Shown piece by piece: positions 1 through 7,688 of a stretch of DNA of 35,554 nucleotides. The notes beneath the pieces are model-generated. The model ran no database searches. It saw only the letters and a list, made by a program, of their open reading frames with translations, and was not told where the DNA came from. The stretch is from an uncultured Xanthobacter sp. (lineage in GTDB: Bacteria; Pseudomonadota; Alphaproteobacteria; Rhizobiales; Xanthobacteraceae): NCBI GenBank assembly GCA_937872325.1, contig CALMSN010000229.1, positions 1-35,554 of the forward strand, given 5' to 3'. Both the position numbers and the translations under genes were made by a program. How positions within the stretch are numbered: the first letter of the stretch is position 1; each line of letters opens with the position of its first letter.

Positions 1-115
1 CCCAGAGAGTGAGATAGCGTTCAAACACGGACACGGTGCGGGATCTCCCAAGGCCGCCAGCTGCGGCCGATTGCGGCGAGAGCGTGGGCGCGGTCTGTTT
101 CAGGACGACGACAGT
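1..115. other. Short left-edge stretch without a recognised gene
   Basis: The first 115 bases lie downstream of the arsRC stop codon. I see no recognisable protein, RNA gene or clear hairpin with a T-run here. The stretch is too short to tell whether the operon continues beyond the window edge. Confidence 0.4.
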
Positions 116-1003
116 TCACGCGGCCTGTCCCGAGAGTGTGAGGTCCGTCGCTCCCTCCATTTTCCCGATCTCGCCGATGCGCTCCTTGAGCGAAGCAAGA
201 TCGAGCTGCTCAAATGGCAGGTTGACGAAGGCGGAGATACGCCCGGCGAGCCGACGGTAGGTGGCAACGAAGGCAGCCTTCTGCTCAGCTTCGGTTCCCT
301 TCACCCGGATCGGGTCGGGCAGACCCCAATGGGCCTGTAGCGGATGACCGGGGAAGGCAGGGCAGATTTCCCCAGCTGCGGCGTCGCAGGTAGTGATGAC
401 GAAATCCATCTGGGGCGCATCCGGCCTGGCGAACCCATCCCAGCTCTTGGAGGCGAGGTTCGTCGTGTCGTAGCCGAGCGAGTCGAGCAGATCGATAGCC
501 ATCGAGTGCGGCTTGAGCTTCGGCCGACTGCCGGCCGAGTAGGCCTTGAAGCGGCCTCGCCCCTCGCGGTTGAGCAACGCCTCCGCGATCAGCGACCGTG
601 CCGAGTTGGCCGAGCAGACCAGCAGAACATTGTAGACGCGATCATTCCCAGCGGCAGGACGCAGCTGTGGAAAGGCCGCGGGGCCGGTCCCGCACCGGGG
701 GGAGACGGCAAAACCCATCTCCGCCATCAGTTGGCTCAGCACAGGGCCCGCTGTGGACAAGCTGACGGCATAGATGATGGACCGTCCCTCGCGCCGCGAC
801 GTGACAAGGCCGGCACGCTCCAGCACGCCGAGGTGCACCGACATGGTATTGTGCGCTACCGCCAGCAGGCGGGCGATGTCGCCCGCCTGAAGGCCATAGG
901 GCACATAGCGCAGCAGAAGACGATAAGTCTCGAAGCGCGTGCCTTGGGACAGCGCATCGAAGATCCGCGTGGCGTCTTCCCCATTCAGCTTCGTCTCGTC
1001 CAT
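116..1003 (-). CDS. arsRC: ArsR-family regulator fused to thioredoxin-type arsenate reductase
   Basis: A 295-residue two-domain protein. Residues about 10-95 are an ArsR-type winged helix (recognition region near 38-66, ending in a wing like TSRREGRSIIYAV). Residues about 123-265 are a low-molecular-weight phosphatase-fold arsenate reductase. The P-loop is CSANSARS with nucleophile Cys130. Two further cysteines, Cys206 and Cys214, sit in TTCDAAAGEIC just before HWGLPDP. In the thioredoxin-coupled ArsC family (pI258 type) three such cysteines relay the disulfide, so reduction of arsenate to arsenite with thioredoxin as partner is likely. The HTH half lacks the classic CVC arsenite site in its recognition helix region, so any sensing must use other cysteines (for example Cys104). 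It lies 45 nt after pstS1 on the same strand, probably co-transcribed. The ribosome site before the ATG is weak. Confidence 0.9.
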   Translation of the reverse strand: MDETKLNGEDATRIFDALSQGTRFETYRLLLRYVPYGLQAGDIARLLAVAHNTMSVHLGVLERAGLVTSRREGRSIIYAVSLSTAGPVLSQLMAEMGFAVSPRCGTGPAAFPQLRPAAGNDRVYNVLLVCSANSARSLIAEALLNREGRGRFKAYSAGSRPKLKPHSMAIDLLDSLGYDTTNLASKSWDGFARPDAPQMDFVITTCDAAAGEICPAFPGHPLQAHWGLPDPIRVKGTEAEQKAAFVATYRRLAGRISAFVNLPFEQLDLASLKERIGEIGKMEGATDLTLSGQAA

Positions 1004-1048
1004 CTTGTCTCACCGTTCGAATGCTGCTCACGCGTCAGCCCAAGTGCC

Positions 1049-2077
1049 TCAGGCGCCGCCCTTGAAGGTCCTGGCCCAATAGTCCTTGACCTGCTGGACC
1101 AGAGCCGGCGGCAAGGGAACATAGCCGAGCTCGGACGCAAATTTCTCGCCCTCGCCCAGGGCGAAACGCCAGAACTCGAAGGCGGCTTGGCTGTTCGCCG
1201 GCACCTTCGGCTCGCGGTACATGAGAGCGAAGGTGGTCGCCGCAATAGGATAGGCATCCTCGGCGGGGGAATCGGTGATGACGACGAAAAAGTCCTTGGC
1301 GCCGGCCCAATCGAAGCTCAGCGCCGCCGCCTGGAACGCCGCCGCGCTGGGTGCGATGAACTTGCCAGCACGGTTCTGGACGAGGCCATAGGCCAGCTTC
1401 ACCTGCACCACATAGGTGTATTCGACATAGCCGATGGCATTCGGGACCCGCTTGACCTCGGTCGAGACCCCTTCGTTACCGCGCGCGCCATACCCCACCG
1501 GCCAGGCGACTGCGCTGCCTTCGCCGACCTGCTGCTTCCACTCCGGGCTCGCCTTGGCAAGGTAGGACACCCAGTTGAACGTGGTTCCAGATCCATCGGA
1601 ACGGTGCACCACCACGATCTTCGCGTTGGGCAGCTTGACGTCGGGATTGAGGGCCCTGATGGCGGGATCGGACCAGGTCGTGACCTTGCCGAGATAGATG
1701 TCAGCGAGAAGGGCGCCGGTGAAGCGGAGCTGGCCGGGCCCCACGCCGTCCACGTTGAACACCGGAACGACGCCACCGAACACGATGGGGAACTGGCCGA
1801 GGCCATATTTCTCCAGTTCTTCCGGCTTCAGCGGCTTGTCGGACGCGCCGAAATCCACCACCCCGTCCTTAATACGGTTGACGCCGGCCGACGAACCCAC
1901 CGACTGGTATCCTACGATGTGGCCTGTGCGCTCACGAAACGCCTCCGCCCATTTCCAGATGATCGGATAGGCGAAGGTGGAGCCGGCACCCCGCACCTCC
2001 GCGGCGCGCGCCGGAGGCGCGAACATCGACAGGGCCGCGAGCGTCGCCGCAGCTGTCCAGACAAGAATGCGATTCAC
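1049..2077 (-). CDS. pstS: Phosphate (arsenate-island) ABC transporter substrate-binding protein PstS, copy 1
   Basis: A 342-residue periplasmic binding protein with an N-terminal signal peptide ending near PPARA-AEV. The family's anion-binding loops are visible: GAGSTFAYP at the mature N-terminus, QSVGSSAG, VDFGASD and HRSDGSGTTF. Full length for PstS. The start is a GTG at 2077 preceded by GGGAGG. In related systems PstS captures phosphate in the periplasm for PstCAB. Next to arsenate reductase genes such copies are thought to help discriminate phosphate from arsenate, but nothing in the sequence proves the preference. It is divergent from the pstS2CAB operon and sits upstream of arsRC on the same strand. 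Confidence 0.93.
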   Translation of the reverse strand: MNRILVWTAAATLAALSMFAPPARAAEVRGAGSTFAYPIIWKWAEAFRERTGHIVGYQSVGSSAGVNRIKDGVVDFGASDKPLKPEELEKYGLGQFPIVFGGVVPVFNVDGVGPGQLRFTGALLADIYLGKVTTWSDPAIRALNPDVKLPNAKIVVVHRSDGSGTTFNWVSYLAKASPEWKQQVGEGSAVAWPVGYGARGNEGVSTEVKRVPNAIGYVEYTYVVQVKLAYGLVQNRAGKFIAPSAAAFQAAALSFDWAGAKDFFVVITDSPAEDAYPIAATTFALMYREPKVPANSQAAFEFWRFALGEGEKFASELGYVPLPPALVQQVKDYWARTFKGGA

Positions 2078-2100
2078 GGCTGGCCTCCCTTGGGTCCTAG

Positions 2101-2521
2101 CGACATATCGCTGGAAACAGATAGCTCCATACGAGTCATTATGTCGATAGGAGTGGACAGATCGCTATATGGCCTTCATGTCACTCTTGTGACGCCATTT
2201 ACGTCGCGCCAATCGCAGCGATAGTATAAATTATCGATATGTCGATACAAATGGAAATGATGTAATGTAGAGACGGAATGCTCGCGAGGTTGAGAGGCAA
2301 ATTTGTTCGGGAGGAGAAATGAATAATAGGCGCTTCATATGGACTTTATATAAGTAATATACGTCAATCGAAGTCGGATAGCCTCTCAAAAATTGCAATC
2401 AACCATGGACAATTGCCACGATGTCCATATGATTTACATGAAATAAAGCCAACCATAGCCTAGAACTACGTTGCGTCATATTCGATAAAATCTCTGTTGA
2501 TTCAGGAATATCGCTCGATAT
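2101..2521. promoter_or_regulatory. Cluster of CGATA/TATCG motifs in the pstS1/pstS2 divergent promoter
   Basis: The pentamer CGATA or its complement TATCG occurs at 2106-2110, 2145-2149, 2219-2223, 2232-2236, 2235-2239, 2243-2247, 2483-2487, 2509-2513 and 2516-2520. Two arrangements are perfect inverted repeats: TATCGA-N4-TCGATA (2232-2247) and ATATCG-N2-CGATAT (2508-2521). The decamer CGATATGTCG at 2235-2244 is present inverted at 2101-2110. About one occurrence would be expected by chance in 420 bp. I read this as operator sites for a dimeric regulator, plausibly the ArsR domain of ArsRC; the regulator's identity is inference. Confidence 0.55.
2178..2195 (-). promoter_or_regulatory. Weak Pho-box-like element facing pstS1
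   Basis: On the minus strand the sequence reads GCGTCAC-N4-GTGACAT, two 7-mers with the 11-bp period of a PhoB site but only 4/7 and 5/7 matches to CTGTCAT. It is also an inverted repeat (GTCAC-N4-GTGAC), so it could be an unrelated dimer site. Confidence 0.25.
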
Positions 2522-2528
2522 ACACAAA

Positions 2529-2546
2529 TTGTCATGAATTTGTTAC
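2529..2546 (+). promoter_or_regulatory. Pho-box-like direct repeat upstream of pstS2
   Basis: TTGTCAT (2529-2535), four bases GAAT, then TTGTTAC (2540-2546). This fits the PhoB box layout CTGTCAT-N4-CTGTCAT with 6/7 and 5/7 matches, on the strand of pstS2 and about 75 nt before its start. Phosphate-starvation control of pstS2CAB by a PhoB-type regulator is the natural inference. No phoB or phoR is in the window. Confidence 0.55.
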
Positions 2547-2622
2547 ATAACATGCTTAGAGCCCGTGAGGCTAGGTGAGCATCAGAAGCCCTAGCGGCAC
2601 TGTCCAGGGAGACGGCATCCTC

Positions 2623-3624
2623 ATGAAGATCATCACTCTCGCGAGCGCCCTCGCGCTGCTCGCTACCGGCGCGGCCTTCAACGGCGCCGCTGCCCAGGCA
2701 CTGGTCAAGGTCGACGGGTCGTCCACGGTATTCCCCGTGACCGAAGCCATGGCGGAGGAATTCCAGAAGGCGAACAAGGATATCAAGGTGACGGTCGGCA
2801 TCTCCGGTACCGGCGGCGGCTTCAAGAAGTTCTGCCGCGGAGAGATCGACATCTCTGACGCCTCGCGCCCCATCACCTCCGCCGAGCAGAAGGCCTGCAA
2901 GGAAGCCGGCATCGAGTATATCGAATTGCCGGTCGCCCTTGATGCGCTCACGGTCATCGTCCACCCGTCCAACACCTGGGCGAGCGAGATGACGGTTGCG
3001 GATCTGAAGAAGATCTGGGAGCCCGAGGCCCAGGGCAAGATCACCAACTGGAAGCAGGTCCGCGACAGCTACCCGGATCGGCCGCTGGTGCTCTACGGCG
3101 CGGGCGTCGACTCAGGCACTTACGACTATTTCACCGCCGCCATCGTCGGCAAGGAGCATTCCAGCCGCGGCGACTTCACCGCATCGGAGGATGACAACGT
3201 GCTGGTCCAGGGCGTGGCGGGCGATCCCAACGCCCTCGGCTTTTTCGGCCTTGCTTACTATGAAGAGAACACCGGCAAGCTGAAGGCGGTGAAGATCAAG
3301 GTCGATGACGCCGCGCCCGCCGTGGAGCCGTCGGTCGAGAACGCCCGCACCGGCAAGTACCAGCCTCTGTCGCGGCCGATCTTCATCTACGTGAACAAGA
3401 AGGCGGCCGAAACCCGTCCGGAGGTGGCGAAGTTCGTTGAGTTCTACCAGGACCCGAAGCACGCGGTCGAGCTGGTCAAGGAAGTCGGCTATGTGCCGCT
3501 GCCCGAGGCCGCCCTGAAGGTGTTCCAGGAGCGCTTCAAGAAGCGTGAGATCGGCACCGGCTTCACCGGGTCCAAGGTCGGCGTCTCCGTCGAGGATCTC
3601 GTCAAGGAAAAGCTCGTCTACTGA
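2623..3624 (+). CDS. pstS: PstS/SphX-type phosphate-binding protein, copy 2
   Basis: The ATG at 2623 (with AGGGAGA about 10 nt upstream) gives a 333-residue protein that begins directly with a signal peptide ending at GAAAQA; a longer frame opens at 2575 but adds a non-signal extension. The mature protein starts [20 protein letters not shown], typical of the SphX/PstS branch that carries the binding Ser-Ser-Thr at the very N-terminus. [21 protein letters not shown] and [12 protein letters not shown] are the other anion-binding loops. It is only distantly similar to the PstS at 1049-2077, so the two are not a recent duplication. It is first gene of pstS-pstC-pstA-pstB and is separated from pstC by a strong hairpin. 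Confidence 0.93.
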   Translation: MKIITLASALALLATGAAFNGAAAQALVKVDGSSTVFPVTEAMAEEFQKANKDIKVTVGISGTGGGFKKFCRGEIDISDASRPITSAEQKACKEAGIEYIELPVALDALTVIVHPSNTWASEMTVADLKKIWEPEAQGKITNWKQVRDSYPDRPLVLYGAGVDSGTYDYFTAAIVGKEHSSRGDFTASEDDNVLVQGVAGDPNALGFFGLAYYEENTGKLKAVKIKVDDAAPAVEPSVENARTGKYQPLSRPIFIYVNKKAAETRPEVAKFVEFYQDPKHAVELVKEVGYVPLPEAALKVFQERFKKREIGTGFTGSKVGVSVEDLVKEKLVY

Positions 3625-3644
3625 CAGGTGATCTTGAGGGACCT

Positions 3645-3670
3645 GAGGGAGGTGCTCCGGCGCCTCCCTC
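3645..3670 (+). other. Intercistronic stem-loop between pstS2 and pstC
   Basis: GAGGGAGG (3645-3652) pairs exactly with CCTCCCTC (3663-3670); three more inner pairs (one wobble) extend it to 11 bp with a 4-nt loop. There is no T-run. Hairpins at this place in binding-protein operons commonly protect the abundant upstream message or dampen read-through into the permease genes. Confidence 0.5.
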
Positions 3671-3684
3671 CATTCAGGTGAGGG

Positions 3685-4638
3685 TTGGACGTGGTCGCAC
3701 CGGTGTCTCCAGACTCAAGAACAGGCCGGTTGCGCCTGACGGTTTCTCCGGTCTTCCTGGCGCGACGCCGGGTGGTGGACCGCATCATGCGCGTTGTCCT
3801 GTTTCTCAGTGCCGCACTCTCTGTCCTGGTCACGGCGGGCATCGTCTACGTCCTCCTGTCCGAAAGCCTGAAATTCTTCGCACAGGTGTCGATCATCTCC
3901 TTCCTGACCGACACACAATGGACGCCGGTGTTTCAGGACAAGCACTTCGGCATCATGACTCTGGTATCCGGTACTTTGGTGAGTTCGCTCATCGCCCTGC
4001 TCGTCGCGATTCCAGCCGGTACCGTGCTCGCAATCTATCTGTCGGAGTTCGCGCGGCCACAGGTGCGCGAGACCATCAAGCCGTTTCTGGAGCTTATCGC
4101 AGGCGTGCCCACTGTGGCATTCGGCTATTTCGCTCTTTTGTTCCTCACGCCCATCTTCCAGATCTTCATTCCCGGGCTGGCGGGCTTCAACCTGCTCGTG
4201 CCGGGCATCGTCATGGGCATCATGATCCTGCCCTACATCGTTTCCGTGAGCGAGGACGCCATGCGCGCGGTCCCTGCGGAACTGAGGGAGGGGGCCTATG
4301 CGCTGGGCTTCACGCGGCTCCAGACGGCGACGCGGGTGGTGATCCCCGGCGCCTTCTCCGGGGTGACGGCGGCCTACATCCTCGGCATGTCGCGGGCGGT
4401 GGGCGAGACCATGGTGGTGGCCATTGCTGCGGGCCAGCAGGCGAAGCTCGCCCTGAACCCTCTGGAGGGCGCAGCCACGATCACCTCCTATATCGTCCAG
4501 ATCAGCCTCGGCGACGTGCCACATGGCTCCATCGCTTATCTCACCATCTTCGCGGCGGGCATGACGCTGTTCCTCATGACTTTCGCCTTCAACATTCTCG
4601 CCTTCTGGCTCCGCCAGAAATACCGTGAAGTCTATTGA
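3685..4638 (+). CDS. pstC: Phosphate ABC transporter permease PstC
   Basis: A 317-residue inner-membrane protein with about six hydrophobic segments. The coupling motif contacting the ATPase is [18 protein letters not shown] followed by VVIPGA, typical of PstC/PstA. RAVGETMVVAIAAG in the next segment is also characteristic. The best start is a TTG at 3685 right after AGGTGAGGG; GTG at 3691 and ATG at 3787 are alternatives, the last one cutting into the N-terminal region before the first membrane helix. It forms the membrane channel with PstA. Its stop overlaps the beginning of the pstA frame. Confidence 0.92.
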   Translation: MDVVAPVSPDSRTGRLRLTVSPVFLARRRVVDRIMRVVLFLSAALSVLVTAGIVYVLLSESLKFFAQVSIISFLTDTQWTPVFQDKHFGIMTLVSGTLVSSLIALLVAIPAGTVLAIYLSEFARPQVRETIKPFLELIAGVPTVAFGYFALLFLTPIFQIFIPGLAGFNLLVPGIVMGIMILPYIVSVSEDAMRAVPAELREGAYALGFTRLQTATRVVIPGAFSGVTAAYILGMSRAVGETMVVAIAAGQQAKLALNPLEGAATITSYIVQISLGDVPHGSIAYLTIFAAGMTLFLMTFAFNILAFWLRQKYREVY

Positions 4639-4642
4639 GGGG

Positions 4643-5584
4643 ATGGCCGTGAAGCCGCTCGCCGCTCAACCCTCCCGCCGCCTCTCCGACGCGGAAATCG
4701 TCGCTCGGGCGCATCGGTCCGACCGCAATTTCGCGATCCTGGGCCTCAGCGTGCTCGTCATTTCCATGATCGTTCTGCTGTCGCTCATCGTGGACTTCAT
4801 GGTGGACGGGCTTGGCCGCATTGATCTTGATTTCCTGACGAGCTTCCCCTCCCGACGCGCTTCGGAGGCCGGCATTCTGTCCGCCTGGGTCGGCACCACG
4901 CTGGTGATGCTGGTGACGACGGCGCTGGCGGTGCCGCTCGGCGTCGCAGCAGGCCTCTATCTTGAGGAATATGCGCCGCGGAACTGGATCACCCATCTCA
5001 TCGAAATCAATGTGACCAATCTCGCGGGCGTGCCCTCCATCATCTATGGGCTGCTCGCCCTCGGCCTGTTCGTGCAGAGCTTGGCCATGGGCCAGACGAT
5101 TCTAGTTGCGGGCATCACGCTGGCGCTTCTCATCCTGCCCATCATCATAGTCGCCACACGCGAGGCGGTGCGCTCCATCCCGCTCGAGATCCGCGAGGGC
5201 GCCTATGCGCTTGGCGCCGACAAATGGCAGACGGTGAGCGGCTACATCCTGCCCACCGCGCGTCCCGGCATCCTCACGGGTGCCATCGTCGGTATGTCAC
5301 GGGCCATCGGCGAGACCGCGCCCATCATCACCATCGGCGCGCTCACCTTCATCGCCTTCCTGCCGCCTTCACCGGTCCAGGACACCTTTCCGTTCATCAA
5401 TTTCAACTGGCTCAACTCGCCGTTCACGGTGATGCCGATCCAGATGTTCAACTGGGTTTCACGTCCCCAGGCGGCGTTCCACGTGAACGCAGCAGCAACC
5501 GGTCTCATTCTGCTGCTTATGACGCTGCTGATGAATGCGATCGCCATCTGGCTGCGCTACAAGATCCGCCGGAGCATGCGCTGA
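4643..5584 (+). CDS. pstA: Phosphate ABC transporter permease PstA
   Basis: Inner-membrane partner of PstC, about 313 residues, with six predicted helices. The family signature [19 protein letters not shown] and [17 protein letters not shown] are clear. The start is uncertain: GTG 4625 overlaps pstC, ATG 4643 is the conventional choice, and GTG 4649 has the best spacing from the GAGGGG at 4637-4642. The stop overlaps the TGATG at the beginning of the pstB frame, so translation is coupled. Confidence 0.92.
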   Translation: MAVKPLAAQPSRRLSDAEIVARAHRSDRNFAILGLSVLVISMIVLLSLIVDFMVDGLGRIDLDFLTSFPSRRASEAGILSAWVGTTLVMLVTTALAVPLGVAAGLYLEEYAPRNWITHLIEINVTNLAGVPSIIYGLLALGLFVQSLAMGQTILVAGITLALLILPIIIVATREAVRSIPLEIREGAYALGADKWQTVSGYILPTARPGILTGAIVGMSRAIGETAPIITIGALTFIAFLPPSPVQDTFPFINFNWLNSPFTVMPIQMFNWVSRPQAAFHVNAAATGLILLLMTLLMNAIAIWLRYKIRRSMR

Positions 5585-5613
5585 TGCTGCAGCCCGGCCT
5601 TTCGGAGAACGAG

Positions 5614-6423
5614 ATGACCGCCGTGACCCCAGCATTGGACGCCGTGGCCAGCAAGGAGCCCGCCCCCCTGCGCGCTTCTGTTCGCAACCTCAATTTCTTC
5701 TACGGCGACAACCAGGCGCTCAAGGGGGTGGAGCTTCCGATCGTCGAGGGTAAGGTCACCGCCCTCATTGGGCCGTCGGGATGTGGAAAGTCCACGCTCC
5801 TGCGCTGCTTCAACCGCATGCATGACCTATATCCGGGCAACCGGTATCAGGGCGAGATCATCCTCTATCCGGAGGGGATCAACATCGTGGCGCCGGAAGT
5901 AGATCCAATGCTCGCGCGTTTGCGCATCGGCATGGTGTTCCAGAAGCCCAACCCGTTTCCGAAATCGGTCTATGAGAATGTGGCATCCGGCCTCCACATC
6001 CGGGGCATCCGGAATCGCTCCGAAGTGGATGGGCGCGTGGAAGCCGCGCTACGCCAAGCCGCCCTATGGGACGAGGTGAAGGACCGCCTCCAGGAATCCG
6101 CCTATGGATTGTCGGGCGGCCAGCAGCAGCGCCTGTGCATCGCCCGCACCCTCGCCCCAGATCCGGAGCTCATCCTGCTCGACGAACCCACTTCGGCCCT
6201 CGACCCCATCGCCACGGCGAAGATCGAGGAACTGATGGACGAGTTGCGGGGCGCCTACACCATCGTGATCGTCACCCACAACATGCAGCAGGCGGCGCGC
6301 ATCTCGGATTTCACCGCCTTCATGCATCTCGGCCACATGGTGGAATACGACGTGGCCAGCCTGATCTTCACCAACCCAACCGAGGAGCGCACGCGCTCCT
6401 ATATCACCGGCCGGTTCGGCTGA
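5614..6423 (+). CDS. pstB: Phosphate ABC transporter ATPase PstB
   Basis: A 269-residue ABC ATPase: Walker A GPSGCGKS (residues 53-60), Q-loop QKPNPFP, signature [13 protein letters not shown], Walker [14 protein letters not shown] and switch His in VTHN. QKPNPFP and the long insert [16 protein letters not shown] are specific to PstB. ATG at 5614 has GGAG six bases upstream and is preferred over ATG 5584, which overlaps the pstA stop. The gene that normally follows, phoU, is absent: the next gene is on the other strand. PhoU is the usual brake on Pst-mediated signalling, so this copy is likely a pure transporter. Confidence 0.95.
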   Translation: MTAVTPALDAVASKEPAPLRASVRNLNFFYGDNQALKGVELPIVEGKVTALIGPSGCGKSTLLRCFNRMHDLYPGNRYQGEIILYPEGINIVAPEVDPMLARLRIGMVFQKPNPFPKSVYENVASGLHIRGIRNRSEVDGRVEAALRQAALWDEVKDRLQESAYGLSGGQQQRLCIARTLAPDPELILLDEPTSALDPIATAKIEELMDELRGAYTIVIVTHNMQQAARISDFTAFMHLGHMVEYDVASLIFTNPTEERTRSYITGRFG

Positions 6424-6507
6424 GGCGTTCGGCTCGGTGGGAGGCGGCGGGAAGTTCGCTCGTGGACTTGGCATTCGGGCGCTTCAGCGACGGCAGTAGA
6501 TTCGGCC

Positions 6508-7461
6508 TCACGTCTCAGCCACGATCTTCCCGATGTCGGTGATGTCATATCCGCCGATGCTCTTGAACTCGTTCTGGAACCGCTCCGAGCGCAGGATCTT
6601 GAGCATCGTCGCGACCTCCGGTGTGTCGAGATGCTCTTTACGGACCACAAGGTCGTAGCGTTCCCTCTTCAGTGGGACGAAGTCCACATTATCTACTTGG
6701 CGGGCGACCTTTTCCATCCCCACCGCCACGTCGGCGTCGCCACGGCCCACTGCGCTCGCCACGGCGAGATGGGATTGGTTCTCGCTATCGTAGCCCTTAA
6801 TCCGGCTGGCGTAGAGATCGAGGAGCTTCAGGTTCTCGTCGAGCAGCACCCGCGATCCCGCCCCCTTCTCGCGGTTGATCATGGTGATGTCGTCGCGGGC
6901 GAAGTCCTGCCATGTTCGGATGGCCTTCGGGTTGCCTTTGGCGACGTAGAGGCCCTGCATGCGGTAGGTGACGTTGACCACCGCGCAGCGCACGCCAGGC
7001 AGTAAGGCACGGACATAGGGCACGTTGTAGTCGTCGCCGGCGCTGTCCCACAGATGTGCGCTCGCGACGGAGACCTTGCCGTAATAGAGCGAGACGAGGC
7101 TGTCGTAGCTGCCGATATAGGCCCTGAGCGCCATGACGCCGTGCATGCGCATGAAGTTGGACAGGATGTCGAGGATGAGGTCCTGGCCGCAGATGATGAA
7201 GCCGTCCCCGGCCCGACGCTCCGCCTTCAGGTCAAAATACCGGTTCTCGTCGAATGCCGGGCGGCCTGCCAGCTCGGGCGCGCGCGCGGCCCTGCCGGAG
7301 CGCTCGATATAGTCGCGCACGTTCGCCTCGGTGAAGCGGATCTTACGGCCGACCTTGTAGAAGCCGATCCCGCCTGCCTTGATCAGAGCATAAATGCCGC
7401 TCCGGCTGACGTGCAGCCGCTCGGCCACATCTTCGACAGTCAGGGCGTTAGGCGTATCCAT
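6508..7461 (-). CDS. HTH regulator with periplasmic-binding-protein-like ligand domain
   Basis: 317 residues. Residues about 6-55 form an excisionase/MerR-like DNA-binding domain (LTVEDVAERLHVSRSGIYALIKAG...YKVGRKIRFTEANVRDYIE). Residues about 80-315 resemble a cytoplasmic type-2 solute-binding domain (PBP-like, as in molybdate-type regulators), with GSYDSLVSLYYGKVSVASAHLWD, NREKGAGSR and GRGDADVAVG loops. There is no signal peptide, so the binding domain acts as an intracellular sensor, probably of a small oxyanion. It is divergent from the TauE/SafE exporter and is the obvious candidate to control it through the repeats between them. Genes like this are recurrent beside arsenite oxidase and molybdoenzyme loci; the ligand here is unknown. 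Confidence 0.75.
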   Translation of the reverse strand: MDTPNALTVEDVAERLHVSRSGIYALIKAGGIGFYKVGRKIRFTEANVRDYIERSGRAARAPELAGRPAFDENRYFDLKAERRAGDGFIICGQDLILDILSNFMRMHGVMALRAYIGSYDSLVSLYYGKVSVASAHLWDSAGDDYNVPYVRALLPGVRCAVVNVTYRMQGLYVAKGNPKAIRTWQDFARDDITMINREKGAGSRVLLDENLKLLDLYASRIKGYDSENQSHLAVASAVGRGDADVAVGMEKVARQVDNVDFVPLKRERYDLVVRKEHLDTPEVATMLKILRSERFQNEFKSIGGYDITDIGKIVAET

Positions 7462-7480
7462 GGAATGTCCGGCATCTCAA

Positions 7481-7646
7481 TTCATCTAATTTCATATCAT
7501 TTGGCATATAGCTCGGCCTTCGGCCAGCCGTCCTGACCATTCTATCTTTACAAAACAACATCTATTCGCCACGCTCGGCTCATTAAACCAGCAATATACC
7601 CGTCAAATCGTTTGTTTTCGTATCAATTCATATCATTTCATACCAT
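7481..7646. promoter_or_regulatory. Two tandem pairs of TTCATNNNAT in a divergent promoter
   Basis: TTCATCTAAT (7481-7490) and TTCATATCAT (7491-7500) adjoin the regulator start; TTCATATCAT (7627-7636) and TTCATACCAT (7637-7646) adjoin the exporter start. Within each pair the period is exactly 10 bp, one helical turn. The 12-mer TTCATATCATTT is shared exactly between the two pairs (7491-7502 and 7627-7638). This looks like duplicated operator sites, most simply for the HTH regulator encoded next to it. Confidence 0.6.
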
Positions 7647-7688
7647 GATGGCGGCTCCGTCCGAACGATCATGGCCGGAGGCTCATCC

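Noticed and set aside
344..2224. A 626-codon plus-strand frame across arsRC and pstS1
   Set aside because: Antisense to two well-supported genes; composition typical of a shadow frame.
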